Shown: piece after piece, positions 51,394 through 60,729 of the stretch
How the letters are laid out: every line of letters starts with the position of its first letter
Numbering within the stretch: position 1 is the first letter of the stretch
Origin: Tenacibaculum ovolyticum DSM 18103
GTDB lineage: Bacteria > Bacteroidota > Bacteroidia > Flavobacteriales > Flavobacteriaceae
Direction: 5' to 3'
NCBI RefSeq assembly: GCF_000430545.1
Contig: NZ_AUMF01000013.1
Coordinates: 1 to 64,000, forward strand
DNA length: 64,000 bases
Made by a program: the position numbers and the translations under genes
Notes under the pieces: generated by a model
Database searches by the model: none
Told to the model about the DNA's origin: nothing
The model's input: the letters and a program-made list of their open reading frames with translations, nothing else

Positions 51394-53310
51394 TTAAAAA
51401 TTAGAAACTTGTTCTTCTACTTTTTCCCAATCAGTCATTAAATTTTCTAAAGTTGCTTTTTTTCCTTTATAAGTTTCAAAAAAGTTAGGACGTGCCGAAA
51501 CTTCATCATAATTATTTGCTAATTCTAAGTCTATTTTAGTTATTTCTGCTTCTAAATCTGCAATATCACGTTCAATTTTAGATAGCTTGTTTTTAAGTTT
51601 TTTTAATTCTTTTTCTTGCTCTCTAGATAATTGATGCGCTTCCTTTTTAGCTGTAGGTTTTTCAACTTTAACTACTGTTCTTTTCTCTGCTTCCCTAAGA
51701 TTTTCCATCTTATGCTGCTCTAAGAAATAATCAATATCTCCAAGATACTCTTTAATTTCCTTGTCTTTAAATCCATAAACAGTTGATGTTAATCCTTGTA
51801 AGAAATCTCTATCGTGAGAAACAACAATTAACGTTCCGTCGAAATTCTTTAATGCAGTTTTTAATACGTTCTTAGAAGCTATATCTAAGTGGTTTGTTGG
51901 CTCATCCATTACCAACACATTAAATGGTGATAATAATAGCTTACACAATGCTAAACGATTACGCTCACCTCCTGATAATACTTTTGCTTTTTTATCTACA
52001 GCATCTCCACCAAATAAGAATGATCCTAACATGTCTCTAACACGCATTCGGTTAGTATCAGAGGCTGCATCTTCCATAATTTCTAAAACAGTCTTCTCCG
52101 GAGGTAATTCTTCAGATTGGTTTTGTGCAAAATATCCTATCTCAACATTATGTCCTAGTTTAAGATTTCCTATAAAAGGTATTTCACCAACCATCATTTT
52201 TGCCAAAGTAGACTTTCCTTGACCATTTTGACCAACAAAAGCAATTTTACTGTTACGCTCAATCATTAAATCTACATCTTCCAAAACATGCTTATCTCCG
52301 TAGCTCTTACATAAACCATCAGCTTCAACAATAATTTTACCTGGCTCTTTAGAAATATTAAAACGAACATTCATTGCTGCATTATCATCTCCATCAACTT
52401 CTATAAGTTGCACTTTATCTAATTGCTTCATTAGCGATTGTGCCATAGAAGCTTTACTAGCTTTTGCCTTAAATTTATTAATTAAATGCTGCTTCTGCTT
52501 AATTTCTTTTTCTTGATTTTTCTGTGCCTGTAACTGTTTCTCTTTAATCTCTGCTCTTAATACCAAAAATTGAGAATATGGCTTCTTATAATCGTAAATC
52601 TGCCCTAAAGAAATCTCAATCGTTCTATTAGTTACATTATCTAAGAACATCTTATCATGGGAAACTAATACTATTGCACCTGAATATGATTTTAAGAAAT
52701 TTTCTAACCAAATGATCGATTCAATATCTAAGTGATTCGTAGGCTCATCTAATAGCAAAATATCGTTATCTTGTAATAATAATTTTGCTAATTCAATACG
52801 CATTCTCCAACCTCCTGAAAAAGTATTGGTTAGTTTATCAAAATCTTCACGTTGAAAACCTAAACCTTGTAAAATTTTCTCTGTATCACCTTGGTAGTTA
52901 TATCCTCCTAAAAGTTCATAACGCTCAGTTAAATCAGTTAAATCAATAATTAACTGTCCATAAGATTCACTTTCATAATCTGTTCTTGTAGCTAGTTGAT
53001 TGTTAATTTCGTCTAACTTTAATTCTATTTCTTTTATCTCTTCAAAAGCTTGGTAAGCTTCTTCTAAAATAGTTCTTCCTTCAACAAAATCTATATCCTG
53101 ACGCAAGAACCCCATACGAATGTCTTTATCAAAAGCCATGGTACCACCACTGGTTTCGATGTCTTTAGAAAGTACTTTTAATAGTGTAGATTTCCCTGCT
53201 CCATTCTTTCCTATCAATCCTATTCTATCTCCCTTATTTAACTTAAAAGTGATTCCTGAAAACAAATCAGATCCCATGAAAGAAACCGATAAATTATGTA
53301 CGTTTAACAT
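51394..53310 (-). CDS. ABC-F family ATPase
   Basis: A 638-aa cytosolic protein with two ABC domains and no membrane part. Walker A: GLIGKNGAGKSTLLK (about 32-46) and AFVGQNGQGKSTLAK (about 355-369). Signatures: FSGGWRMRIELAK and LSGGERNRLALCK. Walker B: LLLDEPTNHLD and LVMDEPTNHLD. An interdomain linker rich in Lys/Gln (about 245-300) and a C-terminal coiled coil (about 570-630). ABC-F proteins act on the ribosome, in translation control or antibiotic resistance. The coiled-coil end is of the Uup/YheS type. Confidence 0.9.
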   Translation of the reverse strand: MLNVHNLSVSFMGSDLFSGITFKLNKGDRIGLIGKNGAGKSTLLKVLSKDIETSGGTMAFDKDIRMGFLRQDIDFVEGRTILEEAYQAFEEIKEIELKLDEINNQLATRTDYESESYGQLIIDLTDLTERYELLGGYNYQGDTEKILQGLGFQREDFDKLTNTFSGGWRMRIELAKLLLQDNDILLLDEPTNHLDIESIIWLENFLKSYSGAIVLVSHDKMFLDNVTNRTIEISLGQIYDYKKPYSQFLVLRAEIKEKQLQAQKNQEKEIKQKQHLINKFKAKASKASMAQSLMKQLDKVQLIEVDGDDNAAMNVRFNISKEPGKIIVEADGLCKSYGDKHVLEDVDLMIERNSKIAFVGQNGQGKSTLAKMMVGEIPFIGNLKLGHNVEIGYFAQNQSEELPPEKTVLEIMEDAASDTNRMRVRDMLGSFLFGGDAVDKKAKVLSGGERNRLALCKLLLSPFNVLVMDEPTNHLDIASKNVLKTALKNFDGTLIVVSHDRDFLQGLTSTVYGFKDKEIKEYLGDIDYFLEQHKMENLREAEKRTVVKVEKPTAKKEAHQLSREQEKELKKLKNKLSKIERDIADLEAEITKIDLELANNYDEVSARPNFFETYKGKKATLENLMTDWEKVEEQVSNF

Positions 53311-53352
53311 ATTTTTTTGCGTAATTTTGAACGACGCAAAGCTACTTAAATT

Positions 53353-53739
53353 ATGATTAACAAAGGAACAAAGTTATATAGTGTTTTAAAAGGTAAATGT
53401 CCTCGTTGTCACGAAGGTGAATTCTTTAAATATAGCGTTACAATTAATCCTAAAAAAATCACTAAATTACATGATAATTGCCCAAAATGTAATTTAAAAT
53501 ACATGATGGAACCTTCTTTTTTCTTTGGAGCAATGTATGTAAACTACGCTATAGCTGTAGCTTTATTTGTTGGTGTTTTTGTTATTGCTAAAATGCTTTT
53601 TGGTTTAACTATATTACAAAGTTTTATAGCAATCGTAGTTGTTTCTTTTTTATTAACTCCTTTTAGCCTGCGCTTATCTAGAATAATTTGGATAAATATG
53701 TTTATTAGTTTTCGTAAGGATTCTCCCTTAAAAGAATAA
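53353..53739 (+). CDS. DUF983 family membrane protein with zinc ribbon
   Basis: A 128-aa protein beginning with a Cys4 ribbon-like motif (GKCPRCHEGEFF... NCPKCNLKY; four Cys in two CxxC pairs), followed by two transmembrane helices (YAIAVALFVGVFVIAK and LQSFIAIVVVSFLLTPF). It matches DUF983. Function is unknown. It is divergent from the ABC-F gene with 42 bp between starts. Confidence 0.82.
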   Translation: MINKGTKLYSVLKGKCPRCHEGEFFKYSVTINPKKITKLHDNCPKCNLKYMMEPSFFFGAMYVNYAIAVALFVGVFVIAKMLFGLTILQSFIAIVVVSFLLTPFSLRLSRIIWINMFISFRKDSPLKE

Positions 53740-53740
53740 T

Positions 53741-54790
53741 TTAAACATCAAATCGTTTAATATCAATATCTTTATCTAATTCTTCACCATTTTCTAAGTG
53801 GTTGAATAAGTTTTTTGATACCGTTGGACCAATCATAACGCCACGAGTACCTAATCCGTTTAAAACAATTAAGGCTTTGTGTTCTGAATGTACTCCAACC
53901 ATAGGTCTTCTATCGCATACGGTAGGTCTAATACCTGCTGTATGACCAACAATAGTATAAGGTACGGTTATTACTTTTTTAAGTTTCTCTTGTAATTCTT
54001 CTCGAGCTTCATCAGTTGTATCACATGTTTTATCAGTCCAATTAAAAGTAGCTCCAACTCTGTAGTTATCATCACCTAAAGGCATTACAAAAGTATTCGA
54101 TTTTAATAAAAAATCAATATTTAAATCAGGAGCATGTATTGTTATTGTTTCTCCCTTTACTTCTGCTAAAGGTAAATGCTTAAAAAAAGGGTTTTTAGTT
54201 ATTCCAAAACCTTCACTAAACACAACTCTACCTGCATTTATATTTTGATAAGTAACTCCATTTTCTGAAATATCTAAATCATCATATTTAAATGTTGATG
54301 ATATTAACATATTCAAATCCTTTATGTATTTTCTATATGAACTAACCAATAAAGCAGTATCTATTCTTCCGGTACCTGTAAGCTCTCCAAAGCCATAATC
54401 ACCTATCACTCCATCAACCTTTCCTTTAATAACCTCAGGATTCATATAATGTGATAATGTAGGTTTATCTAATGCAGTAAACCAGTTATTAACATCGCTA
54501 ATACCCGTAAACGCTTTTTTAATTGAGAAGTTATAGTTTAGTTTAACTTTTAGTTTATCCTCTAAACTCTTATAAAAAGGCTTTGCCTTTTCTATTTGTT
54601 TATGACCATTCCAAGAAGCATTAAAACGTTTTAATATTACCGGATTATATACCCCACCTGCTGCAATAGATGAAGTTTGTGAGTTATCTTCAAAAATAAC
54701 AAATGTTTTATTTTCTCTTAATAACTGTTCTGCAAAAGAAATTCCTGCTAAACCTAAACCTACTATAATATAATCTACGTTAGTTTTCAT
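53741..54790 (-). CDS. FAD-dependent oxidoreductase (DAO family)
   Basis: A 349-aa flavoprotein. Rossmann FAD motif YIIVGLGLAGISFAEQLL (about 7-24), then FEDNSQTSSIAAGGVYNPVI, and C-terminal DAO features NYRVGATFNWTD, TAGIRPTVCDRRPMVG and NGLGTRGVMIGPTVS. It oxidises an amine or D-amino-acid-like substrate. It starts at ATG 54790, 15 bp downstream of a terminator-like hairpin at 54821. Confidence 0.85.
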   Translation of the reverse strand: MKTNVDYIIVGLGLAGISFAEQLLRENKTFVIFEDNSQTSSIAAGGVYNPVILKRFNASWNGHKQIEKAKPFYKSLEDKLKVKLNYNFSIKKAFTGISDVNNWFTALDKPTLSHYMNPEVIKGKVDGVIGDYGFGELTGTGRIDTALLVSSYRKYIKDLNMLISSTFKYDDLDISENGVTYQNINAGRVVFSEGFGITKNPFFKHLPLAEVKGETITIHAPDLNIDFLLKSNTFVMPLGDDNYRVGATFNWTDKTCDTTDEAREELQEKLKKVITVPYTIVGHTAGIRPTVCDRRPMVGVHSEHKALIVLNGLGTRGVMIGPTVSKNLFNHLENGEELDKDIDIKRFDV

Positions 54791-54820
54791 GGTTCAAAAG
54801 TAATATTTATTACAATAAAA

Positions 54821-54848
54821 AAGAGCTTGCAAAGCAAGCTCTTTTAAA
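54821..54848 (-). terminator. Terminator after the gld operon
   Basis: AAAGAGCTTGC (54821-54831) pairs with GCAAGCTCTTT (54835-54845). The A tract before it becomes a T tract on the minus strand, ending the gldK-N transcript. Confidence 0.8.
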
Positions 54849-54867
54849 TATTTTTATGATATGATAA

Positions 54868-55730
54868 TTAATAGTTCCACATATCCATTTCTCTATCACG
54901 TATTCCTTCTTTAACTCTATCAGCTTCTAATAATTGAAATAATGAATTACCTCGAACATAATCCTTAATAGATCTATCTCCGTAAATATTTTCTTCTTTC
55001 ATTATTGTAGAAGTAAACCTTCTAGCATTTAACAAGTTATCATATGATAATGGTTGTGCAGAGTTAATTGGATTAAAAACTTTAGATGAATGTAACGTTT
55101 TTCTTGCATCTGGAAAAAATACCCAAAACAGTTCGTAAACAGCCTCTTTATCGTCAATTCTTCAACTCCTAATGTTTGAACGTCAGGTCCCATTGGCGCT
55201 AAAGCCAACATACGGTACTTTAATTCTCCACCTCGTTTATCGAAATACCAAAGACCTTTAATTAAATACCCTTTAATATCAGCAGATTGAACAGAATAAG
55301 GATCCATGTTTCCATAACCATCATCACGCTCGTTAAATGTTAATTGTTTAATCTGTTCCATTCCAATCTTAGTCGTAAAATAAGAATCACTATATACTTC
55401 TTTTATTTCACCTTTCTGAATACCTTTTAACAAAGTATCAAATAACGAACGACGCGTTAAACCTGCATTTGTAGTATCAATTGGATAATAATAAGGCAAA
55501 TTAATTTTTTGATTTAAATCAACGTATTCCCATACTACTTTAGACCATAACACATCTCTATCACTAATATAGCCATAAGGAAGTGGTTTGTCATCTTCTG
55601 AAATAATTTGAGCTTCAGATTTAAATCCAATATCTTCTACCTTCTTAGAGTTTAAAAGGTTAGCTTGTGCACTTGCACTACTTATAGTAGCAAGAGCAAA
55701 TAAAACCATATAAAAACGCATCCAATTCAT
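54868..55730 (-). pseudogene. gldN: gldN with a one-base frameshift (interrupted)
   Basis: GldN is a periplasmic part of the type IX secretion core and needed for gliding and secretion. The first frame (from 55730) is normal: signal peptide, then PLPYGYISDRDVLWSKVVWEY, LFDTLLKGIQKGEIKEVYSD and LALAPMGPDVQTLGVEEL. It then runs out of frame and stops at 55029. The second frame carries on exactly where GldN should: DDKEAVYELFWVFFPDARK, NLLNARRFTSTIMKEENIYG and RVKEGIRDREMDMWNY, stopping at 54868. Restoring one base near 55154-55157 (TTGACGAT to TTGGACGAT, minus strand) gives 287 aa, the usual length. Loss of function would be severe, so a sequencing error, a recent mutation or slippage must be considered. 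Confidence 0.88.
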
Positions 55731-55749
55731 ACTTTAAATTTTTTACTTA

Positions 55750-57282
55750 TTAATTTGTAATTTCGATACTAACTGGTAATACTTTTCTAATCTTATAATT
55801 AGAACCAGAAACCGATGCTTTAATATCATAAATAGTAATTACATCATTTCTTCTAGCTTTATTAAGAGCTTGCTTCGCTCTTGTTGAGAAAGTTCTACCA
55901 TTAACAGGTATTGTTACCTGACCTGGTACTTTAACTTTAAAACTATGTACATTTAATTTTAAATCGAATAAGAAATCTGGTAAACCAGCAGCTACACTAA
56001 TTCTAGATAAACTTGCTTTTGGCATTTTTACTGTACCATACTGACCTCTTACCATACCTACAGCTGGTGGTATGTCTTTAATTCTGTATTTTTTTGGTGT
56101 GCTAATTTTTCCACCTCCTGGTAACGTAGCAGATACTCTAATAGTAACTTCACTTCCTTTACCTGGATACATTGCATATCTATCACCTTTAACTCTTTTT
56201 AAACCTGGTGCAGATGCAGAAACCTTATTTCCTGATACTCCTGGTACAGAAATTGTTAACGGGTTAGATAAACCACGATATACTACATTCATTTTATCAG
56301 CAGATACAACTGCTTGATTTGGCTTAGGAATTACTGAGTAACCTCCTAATATAGGAATAGTAACTAAAGAATCGTTCTCCATAAATTGGAACTCTCCTTT
56401 TAATTCTTTGTCTCCTACTGTACCAGCTGGTCCGTCTAAAATAACTTGACCTGCTTGAATTTTATCTGCTGGCATTTCTTCTCCGTTAAGAATAACTTTC
56501 TCAGCTGTTAAATTAGGATCATTCTTTCCTAAAACGATTTTACCTGATAATTTCTCACCTGGATAGTATGCGTTCTTTTCAAAAACTACCATTGCTTCGT
56601 AATTCTTTAAAGAAACAGCACTTTCTAATTCTCCTTGTAATAAAGCGGTTAAAGCATCAGCTTCAGTAGTTTTAACATCTGCCTGAATTTGAGTTAGCTT
56701 AGTTAATGATGCAATTAAAGGAAAACCTTCATAATTGTATTTCAACCAATCTATTTTCTTTCCTTCTTTATTTGTAACGTTACCTGTGCTAAAACGAGCA
56801 GCAACTACTGTAGACAATTCCGACTCACCTAAAACAACTAAAGATTGCTCTCTAAATTGATTTATTTTATCTACAAATTCTTTTCCTTTTGGTGTAATTT
56901 TTCCACTAGCAAAAAAATATTGATCTAAAAAACCTGACTTATCCATAGATTCATAAGCTTTCTTATCTTCTATGTCAGCTGCCATTTTCGTTTTTAAATC
57001 TCCGATGTATGCAAATAATTCATCTGCCATACTTCTAAGCTTATCCGTTTTTTCTTTAGCTTCACCATATTGCTTTGCTTGCTCTGATGCTTTTAATGCT
57101 AATGTTTCGTATGAAGCATTATTCTTCTCGGTAGCTCTAATATTAGACTCCGATAATTTCTCATTCATTAATCCAAATGCTGATAAAACTTCTTTACTCA
57201 TGTTCATTGCTAACATCGCAATAAATACAAGGTACATTAAGTTTACCATCCTTTGCCTTGGTGACTGTTTTCCTCCTGCCAT
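55750..57282 (-). CDS. gldM: Gliding/T9SS protein GldM
   Basis: A 510-aa inner-membrane protein with a single transmembrane helix near the N-terminus (MVNLMYLVFIAMLAMNMS, about 11-28) and a long periplasmic part of Ig-like domains. It is the rotor shaft partner of GldL in the proton-driven type IX motor. The start MAGGKQSPRQRMVNLMYLVF is the characteristic family beginning. Length is normal. It ends 19 bp before gldN. Confidence 0.95.
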   Translation of the reverse strand: MAGGKQSPRQRMVNLMYLVFIAMLAMNMSKEVLSAFGLMNEKLSESNIRATEKNNASYETLALKASEQAKQYGEAKEKTDKLRSMADELFAYIGDLKTKMAADIEDKKAYESMDKSGFLDQYFFASGKITPKGKEFVDKINQFREQSLVVLGESELSTVVAARFSTGNVTNKEGKKIDWLKYNYEGFPLIASLTKLTQIQADVKTTEADALTALLQGELESAVSLKNYEAMVVFEKNAYYPGEKLSGKIVLGKNDPNLTAEKVILNGEEMPADKIQAGQVILDGPAGTVGDKELKGEFQFMENDSLVTIPILGGYSVIPKPNQAVVSADKMNVVYRGLSNPLTISVPGVSGNKVSASAPGLKRVKGDRYAMYPGKGSEVTIRVSATLPGGGKISTPKKYRIKDIPPAVGMVRGQYGTVKMPKASLSRISVAAGLPDFLFDLKLNVHSFKVKVPGQVTIPVNGRTFSTRAKQALNKARRNDVITIYDIKASVSGSNYKIRKVLPVSIEITN

Positions 57283-57329
57283 CTTAAATTAGTTTGTTTA
57301 GTTAATAAAAATTAGATAAACTAATTAGA

Positions 57330-57980
57330 TTATTTAGTTGACATCGCTGTTAACATTCCACCATATACTCCGTTTAAAGAAGATAAGTTTGTTGCTAATG
57401 ATTCCATTTGTTCTTGTAAACGTGCTGTGTTTTCAACTAAAGCAGAGTTAATGTCAGCTTGCTTACTTGCACTTTCTACTTGTGTAGTATATAATCCGTT
57501 TAAAGATTCTAACTTAGCAGCTGCCATTGACATTTGCTCGTTATATTGGTTTGTAGAAGATACAGTTGCTGATGTTGCTGTTAATCCTTCTGCTGCTCCT
57601 TGGAAATTTTTAATACTATCTCCTAAACTAGAGATTAAAGTAGAATCTAACTTTGCTTCTTTTAAAATATCATCTAATTTTTGAGATAACATACTTTGTG
57701 CATCTTGAGGTGCTTCAATTTTACCTTTTTTACCTGTAGACTCACTTCCTGCTAATTCTGGATATACTTTTGACCAATCTAATTCTTCTTCAATAGGTTC
57801 AAATGCTGATATAGCAAAAATAATTGCTTCTACAACTAAACCTAATGTTAACATTACACCACCTGTTAAAGGTCCGATTTTAAAGTGCATGATTTTAAAT
57901 AAAGCTCCAAGTATTACTACTGATGCTCCTAAACCATAAGCCATGTTAAAAATTTTCTTAGTCGATTTTGATTGTGCCAT
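57330..57980 (-). CDS. gldL: Gliding/T9SS motor protein GldL
   Basis: A 216-aa inner-membrane protein with two transmembrane helices (about 11-28 and 34-58; GLGASVVILGALFKIMHFKIGPLTG with a Glu in the second, VEAIIFAISAFEP) and a cytoplasmic coiled-coil region. Five GldL and two GldM chains make the proton-driven rotary motor of type IX secretion. It lies 48 bp upstream of gldM. Confidence 0.94.
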   Translation of the reverse strand: MAQSKSTKKIFNMAYGLGASVVILGALFKIMHFKIGPLTGGVMLTLGLVVEAIIFAISAFEPIEEELDWSKVYPELAGSESTGKKGKIEAPQDAQSMLSQKLDDILKEAKLDSTLISSLGDSIKNFQGAAEGLTATSATVSSTNQYNEQMSMAAAKLESLNGLYTTQVESASKQADINSALVENTARLQEQMESLATNLSSLNGVYGGMLTAMSTK

Positions 57981-58026
57981 TTTTGTTTTATTTTTAGGGG
58001 ATTAATATTTATTCTTAATTTATTAT

Positions 58027-59406
58027 TTATTTATTTTTACTTGTACCTAAGAAATCTTGTACAGTTCTAAATCCGATATAACTTCTTGCTGTATCTGCAT
58101 ATTCCCAATCACGAGAACTTACTTCTAAAAAATAAGCTACATCTTTCCATGAACCTCCACGAATAATTTTTCTACGATTTTCTTTTATCTCTACGTTAGG
58201 ATTCATTGTTGACCCCATATAATAAGACATTTGATTATATGCTGTATTTGTCCATTCTGATACATTACCAGCCATATTAAACAAACCATATTCATTTGGA
58301 TTGTATGATTGAGCTTCTACAGTATATAAAGCTCCATCGGCTGCATAATCTCCACGTACTGGTTTAAAGTTTGCTAAGAAACAACCTCTATCACTTGTTG
58401 TACTTGGTCCACCCCAAGGGTATTTACCAAAATTCAATCCTCCACGAGCGGCATATTCCCATTCTGCTTCAGTTGGTAATCTAAATGAAGGAACTAATCC
58501 TAATTTTTTCTTAGATCGTTGAAAATTGTTTTTAGTTTGTGTTCTCCAGTGACAAAAAGCCTTTGCTTGGTTCCAAGTAACTCCAACTACAGGGTAGTTT
58601 TCATAAGCCTTGTGTGCAAAATACTCTTGATGCATTGGATCATTATATGAGTAATTAAAATCTTTAATCCAAACTGTAGTATCAGGATATACATTAAGAA
58701 CTTCATCTTTCATAAAGTCTTTTCTGTTTTTCCCTGTTTTTGCAGCTTGTTCATTATCAAACCAATAATACCTATAATTTAATAACTTTGTATTAAACGT
58801 TCGTATTCCGTTTAAAGACTCATCTTTTTTAAGATATAAAGAATCCATTACTTCAACATAATCAGTATCAGGATATTCTTGCTGAGCCCAAACAAGCTCC
58901 TCTTGCCAGTTTAAAGGCTTTAAAGAATCTAACCCTTCACCTAATTCATAATAGTTTTCACGCATATACTTTGCATATGGTGACTCATTTACTGTATCTT
59001 TTGAAGCGAATGCATATAATTGAATACCTGATGCATTCTTACCTCCGTTTTCTACATCATCTTCTCCTCCTGAAGAAAATTCAGCTTGATATGCTAATTT
59101 TGTTCTTGTTATAGAATCTCTTACCCAAAAAACAAATTGCTTATACTCACTATTAGTAATTTCAGATTCATCCATATAAAATGGTTGTACTGTAACTGTT
59201 TTTGTTGGTGCGTTCATCGCTCCTAAAGGATCTTCATCTTGTTTTCCCATGGTAAACGAACCTCCAGGTATCTTAGCCATTCCATACGGTTTTTCTGCAA
59301 ACCATTTTCTTTTTGACTTTTCTCCTATCAACTCACCTCTATCACCACTTGAACCACAAGCGTAAATTAGAGATACTAATAATGCAAACACTGTTATTTT
59401 TTTCAT
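58027..59406 (-). CDS. gldK: Gliding/T9SS lipoprotein GldK
   Basis: A 459-aa lipoprotein (lipobox SLIYAC, Cys about 17) with a formylglycine-enzyme/sulfatase-modifying-factor fold: IPGGSFTMGKQDED, MDESEITNSEYKQFVFW, VGVTWNQAKAFCHWRTQ, RLPTEAEWEYAARGG, GNVSEWTNTAYN and IRGGSWKDVAY. It forms the periplasmic ring with GldN under the outer membrane. A longer frame to 59454 adds 16 residues before MKKITVFALL; the shorter start places the lipobox correctly. Confidence 0.94.
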   Translation of the reverse strand: MKKITVFALLVSLIYACGSSGDRGELIGEKSKRKWFAEKPYGMAKIPGGSFTMGKQDEDPLGAMNAPTKTVTVQPFYMDESEITNSEYKQFVFWVRDSITRTKLAYQAEFSSGGEDDVENGGKNASGIQLYAFASKDTVNESPYAKYMRENYYELGEGLDSLKPLNWQEELVWAQQEYPDTDYVEVMDSLYLKKDESLNGIRTFNTKLLNYRYYWFDNEQAAKTGKNRKDFMKDEVLNVYPDTTVWIKDFNYSYNDPMHQEYFAHKAYENYPVVGVTWNQAKAFCHWRTQTKNNFQRSKKKLGLVPSFRLPTEAEWEYAARGGLNFGKYPWGGPSTTSDRGCFLANFKPVRGDYAADGALYTVEAQSYNPNEYGLFNMAGNVSEWTNTAYNQMSYYMGSTMNPNVEIKENRRKIIRGGSWKDVAYFLEVSSRDWEYADTARSYIGFRTVQDFLGTSKNK

Positions 59407-59506
59407 ATTATTCTTTCTTATAAAAAGAGGGCGTAAACCTATTATTTTTTTCATTAAAAAACAATTACCTGATATAATTTTTTAAAAACTTAAAATTAAT
59501 ACACTA

Positions 59507-60667
59507 TTATACAAGCTTTTGTAATGCTTTAAACCATCTATCTGGCATTTTATGCTTTAACGCTTGCTCATAATCTCTATAGTTACAAGGTATTAACGCA
59601 TGTCTTTTGTGTTTATTATTCGATATTAAATTTATTTCCATCCACCAACGACCACTTTTATCACTTTTATAAAAGTTTATAGGGTCATCATCACTTAAAA
59701 GTACCGTAAATTTCTGGTAACTTTCTTTTGTTACATATGGGTAATCTTTAGCTCTAGCATTAACGCCTTCAATAAAATACCATATAATTTGAGCTATTAA
59801 ACTTGCTGTTTGATAATTTGAATCAAACCTGCTACTATATTCATAGACACCAAAAGAGGTTACTTTGTCACTTATTCCTGCATATCTTGCTATCGCACAA
59901 ATATCTTCTCCATAAAAACCATTAGGAGAAGCATTCTCATTTGCAGGGGCTTCACTTTGCCTCACACAACCAATATCTATACTAACTACATCAGCATCTC
60001 TCATTATTGGTTCGACTAAAGTTACATCTTTTACTTCACCTAACCTAAAGGTATCAAAATATAATTTATCTAGCAAATCTATTTCTTCTTGTGAATTAAA
60101 ATATGTTTGATAACCTATATTACTGTAATTAAATAAATTATTAGGCTGCTCCATAATAACTTTACTCAAAAACGAATTAGAAGACAAGTCATCATCTATA
60201 GCACCTAAATCAAAACGACTGTCAACTGACACTAAATTTACAGTTTGTTCTAAAGAATCATACCCCCTATAATTAGCATAAGTAATATCTTGACTACCTC
60301 CAATTATAACAGGAATTATTTTTCTTTTCAGTAAATATTCAATTGTTTTTTTTACTGCAAAATGAGTATCCTTAAGTGTACTTCCTTGCTCTATATTTCC
60401 TAAATCGGCTATTTTAGTATTCCAATTCCCAGGAAATAATTGATATAGTTTTTCACGAATATAGCACAGTTCTTCTCCACACCCCTCGTTGTTTTGAGCA
60501 CCTCTACCATCTTTCACACCTAAAATAGCAATATTCATTTCTGATAAATCAGGAAAACCATTTTCTTCGGTATGAATATTAATATTTTGACCCAATGACG
60601 AAACAGGCTGCGACATTAAATGTACAACGGTAGTATTTTTTATAGGGGTAAAAAAACTAAAATTCAT
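59507..60667 (-). CDS. Arginase/formimidoylglutamase-like protein with altered metal site
   Basis: A 386-aa protein of the ureohydrolase (arginase) fold. The signature places are recognisable, but several ligands of the two Mn ions are replaced: GGxHE is GGSQD (His to Gln), DAHxD is SVDSRFD (His to Arg), and SxDxDxxDP is SIDIGCVRQSEAP (second Asp to Gly). It is therefore unlikely to hydrolyse guanidino or formimino groups. In Bacteroidota a protein of this kind often lies next to gldK and topA (recollection); a structural or regulatory role is inferred. The start is ATG at 60667 (MNFSFFTPIK); a frame ten residues longer also exists. Confidence 0.8.
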   Translation of the reverse strand: MNFSFFTPIKNTTVVHLMSQPVSSLGQNINIHTEENGFPDLSEMNIAILGVKDGRGAQNNEGCGEELCYIREKLYQLFPGNWNTKIADLGNIEQGSTLKDTHFAVKKTIEYLLKRKIIPVIIGGSQDITYANYRGYDSLEQTVNLVSVDSRFDLGAIDDDLSSNSFLSKVIMEQPNNLFNYSNIGYQTYFNSQEEIDLLDKLYFDTFRLGEVKDVTLVEPIMRDADVVSIDIGCVRQSEAPANENASPNGFYGEDICAIARYAGISDKVTSFGVYEYSSRFDSNYQTASLIAQIIWYFIEGVNARAKDYPYVTKESYQKFTVLLSDDDPINFYKSDKSGRWWMEINLISNNKHKRHALIPCNYRDYEQALKHKMPDRWFKALQKLV

Positions 60668-60729
60668 CTTTAAAAGGGGATATTTAAAGTGTTGCAATAT
60701 AGCAAACTATTTTTCTTCTGAAAGCAACT

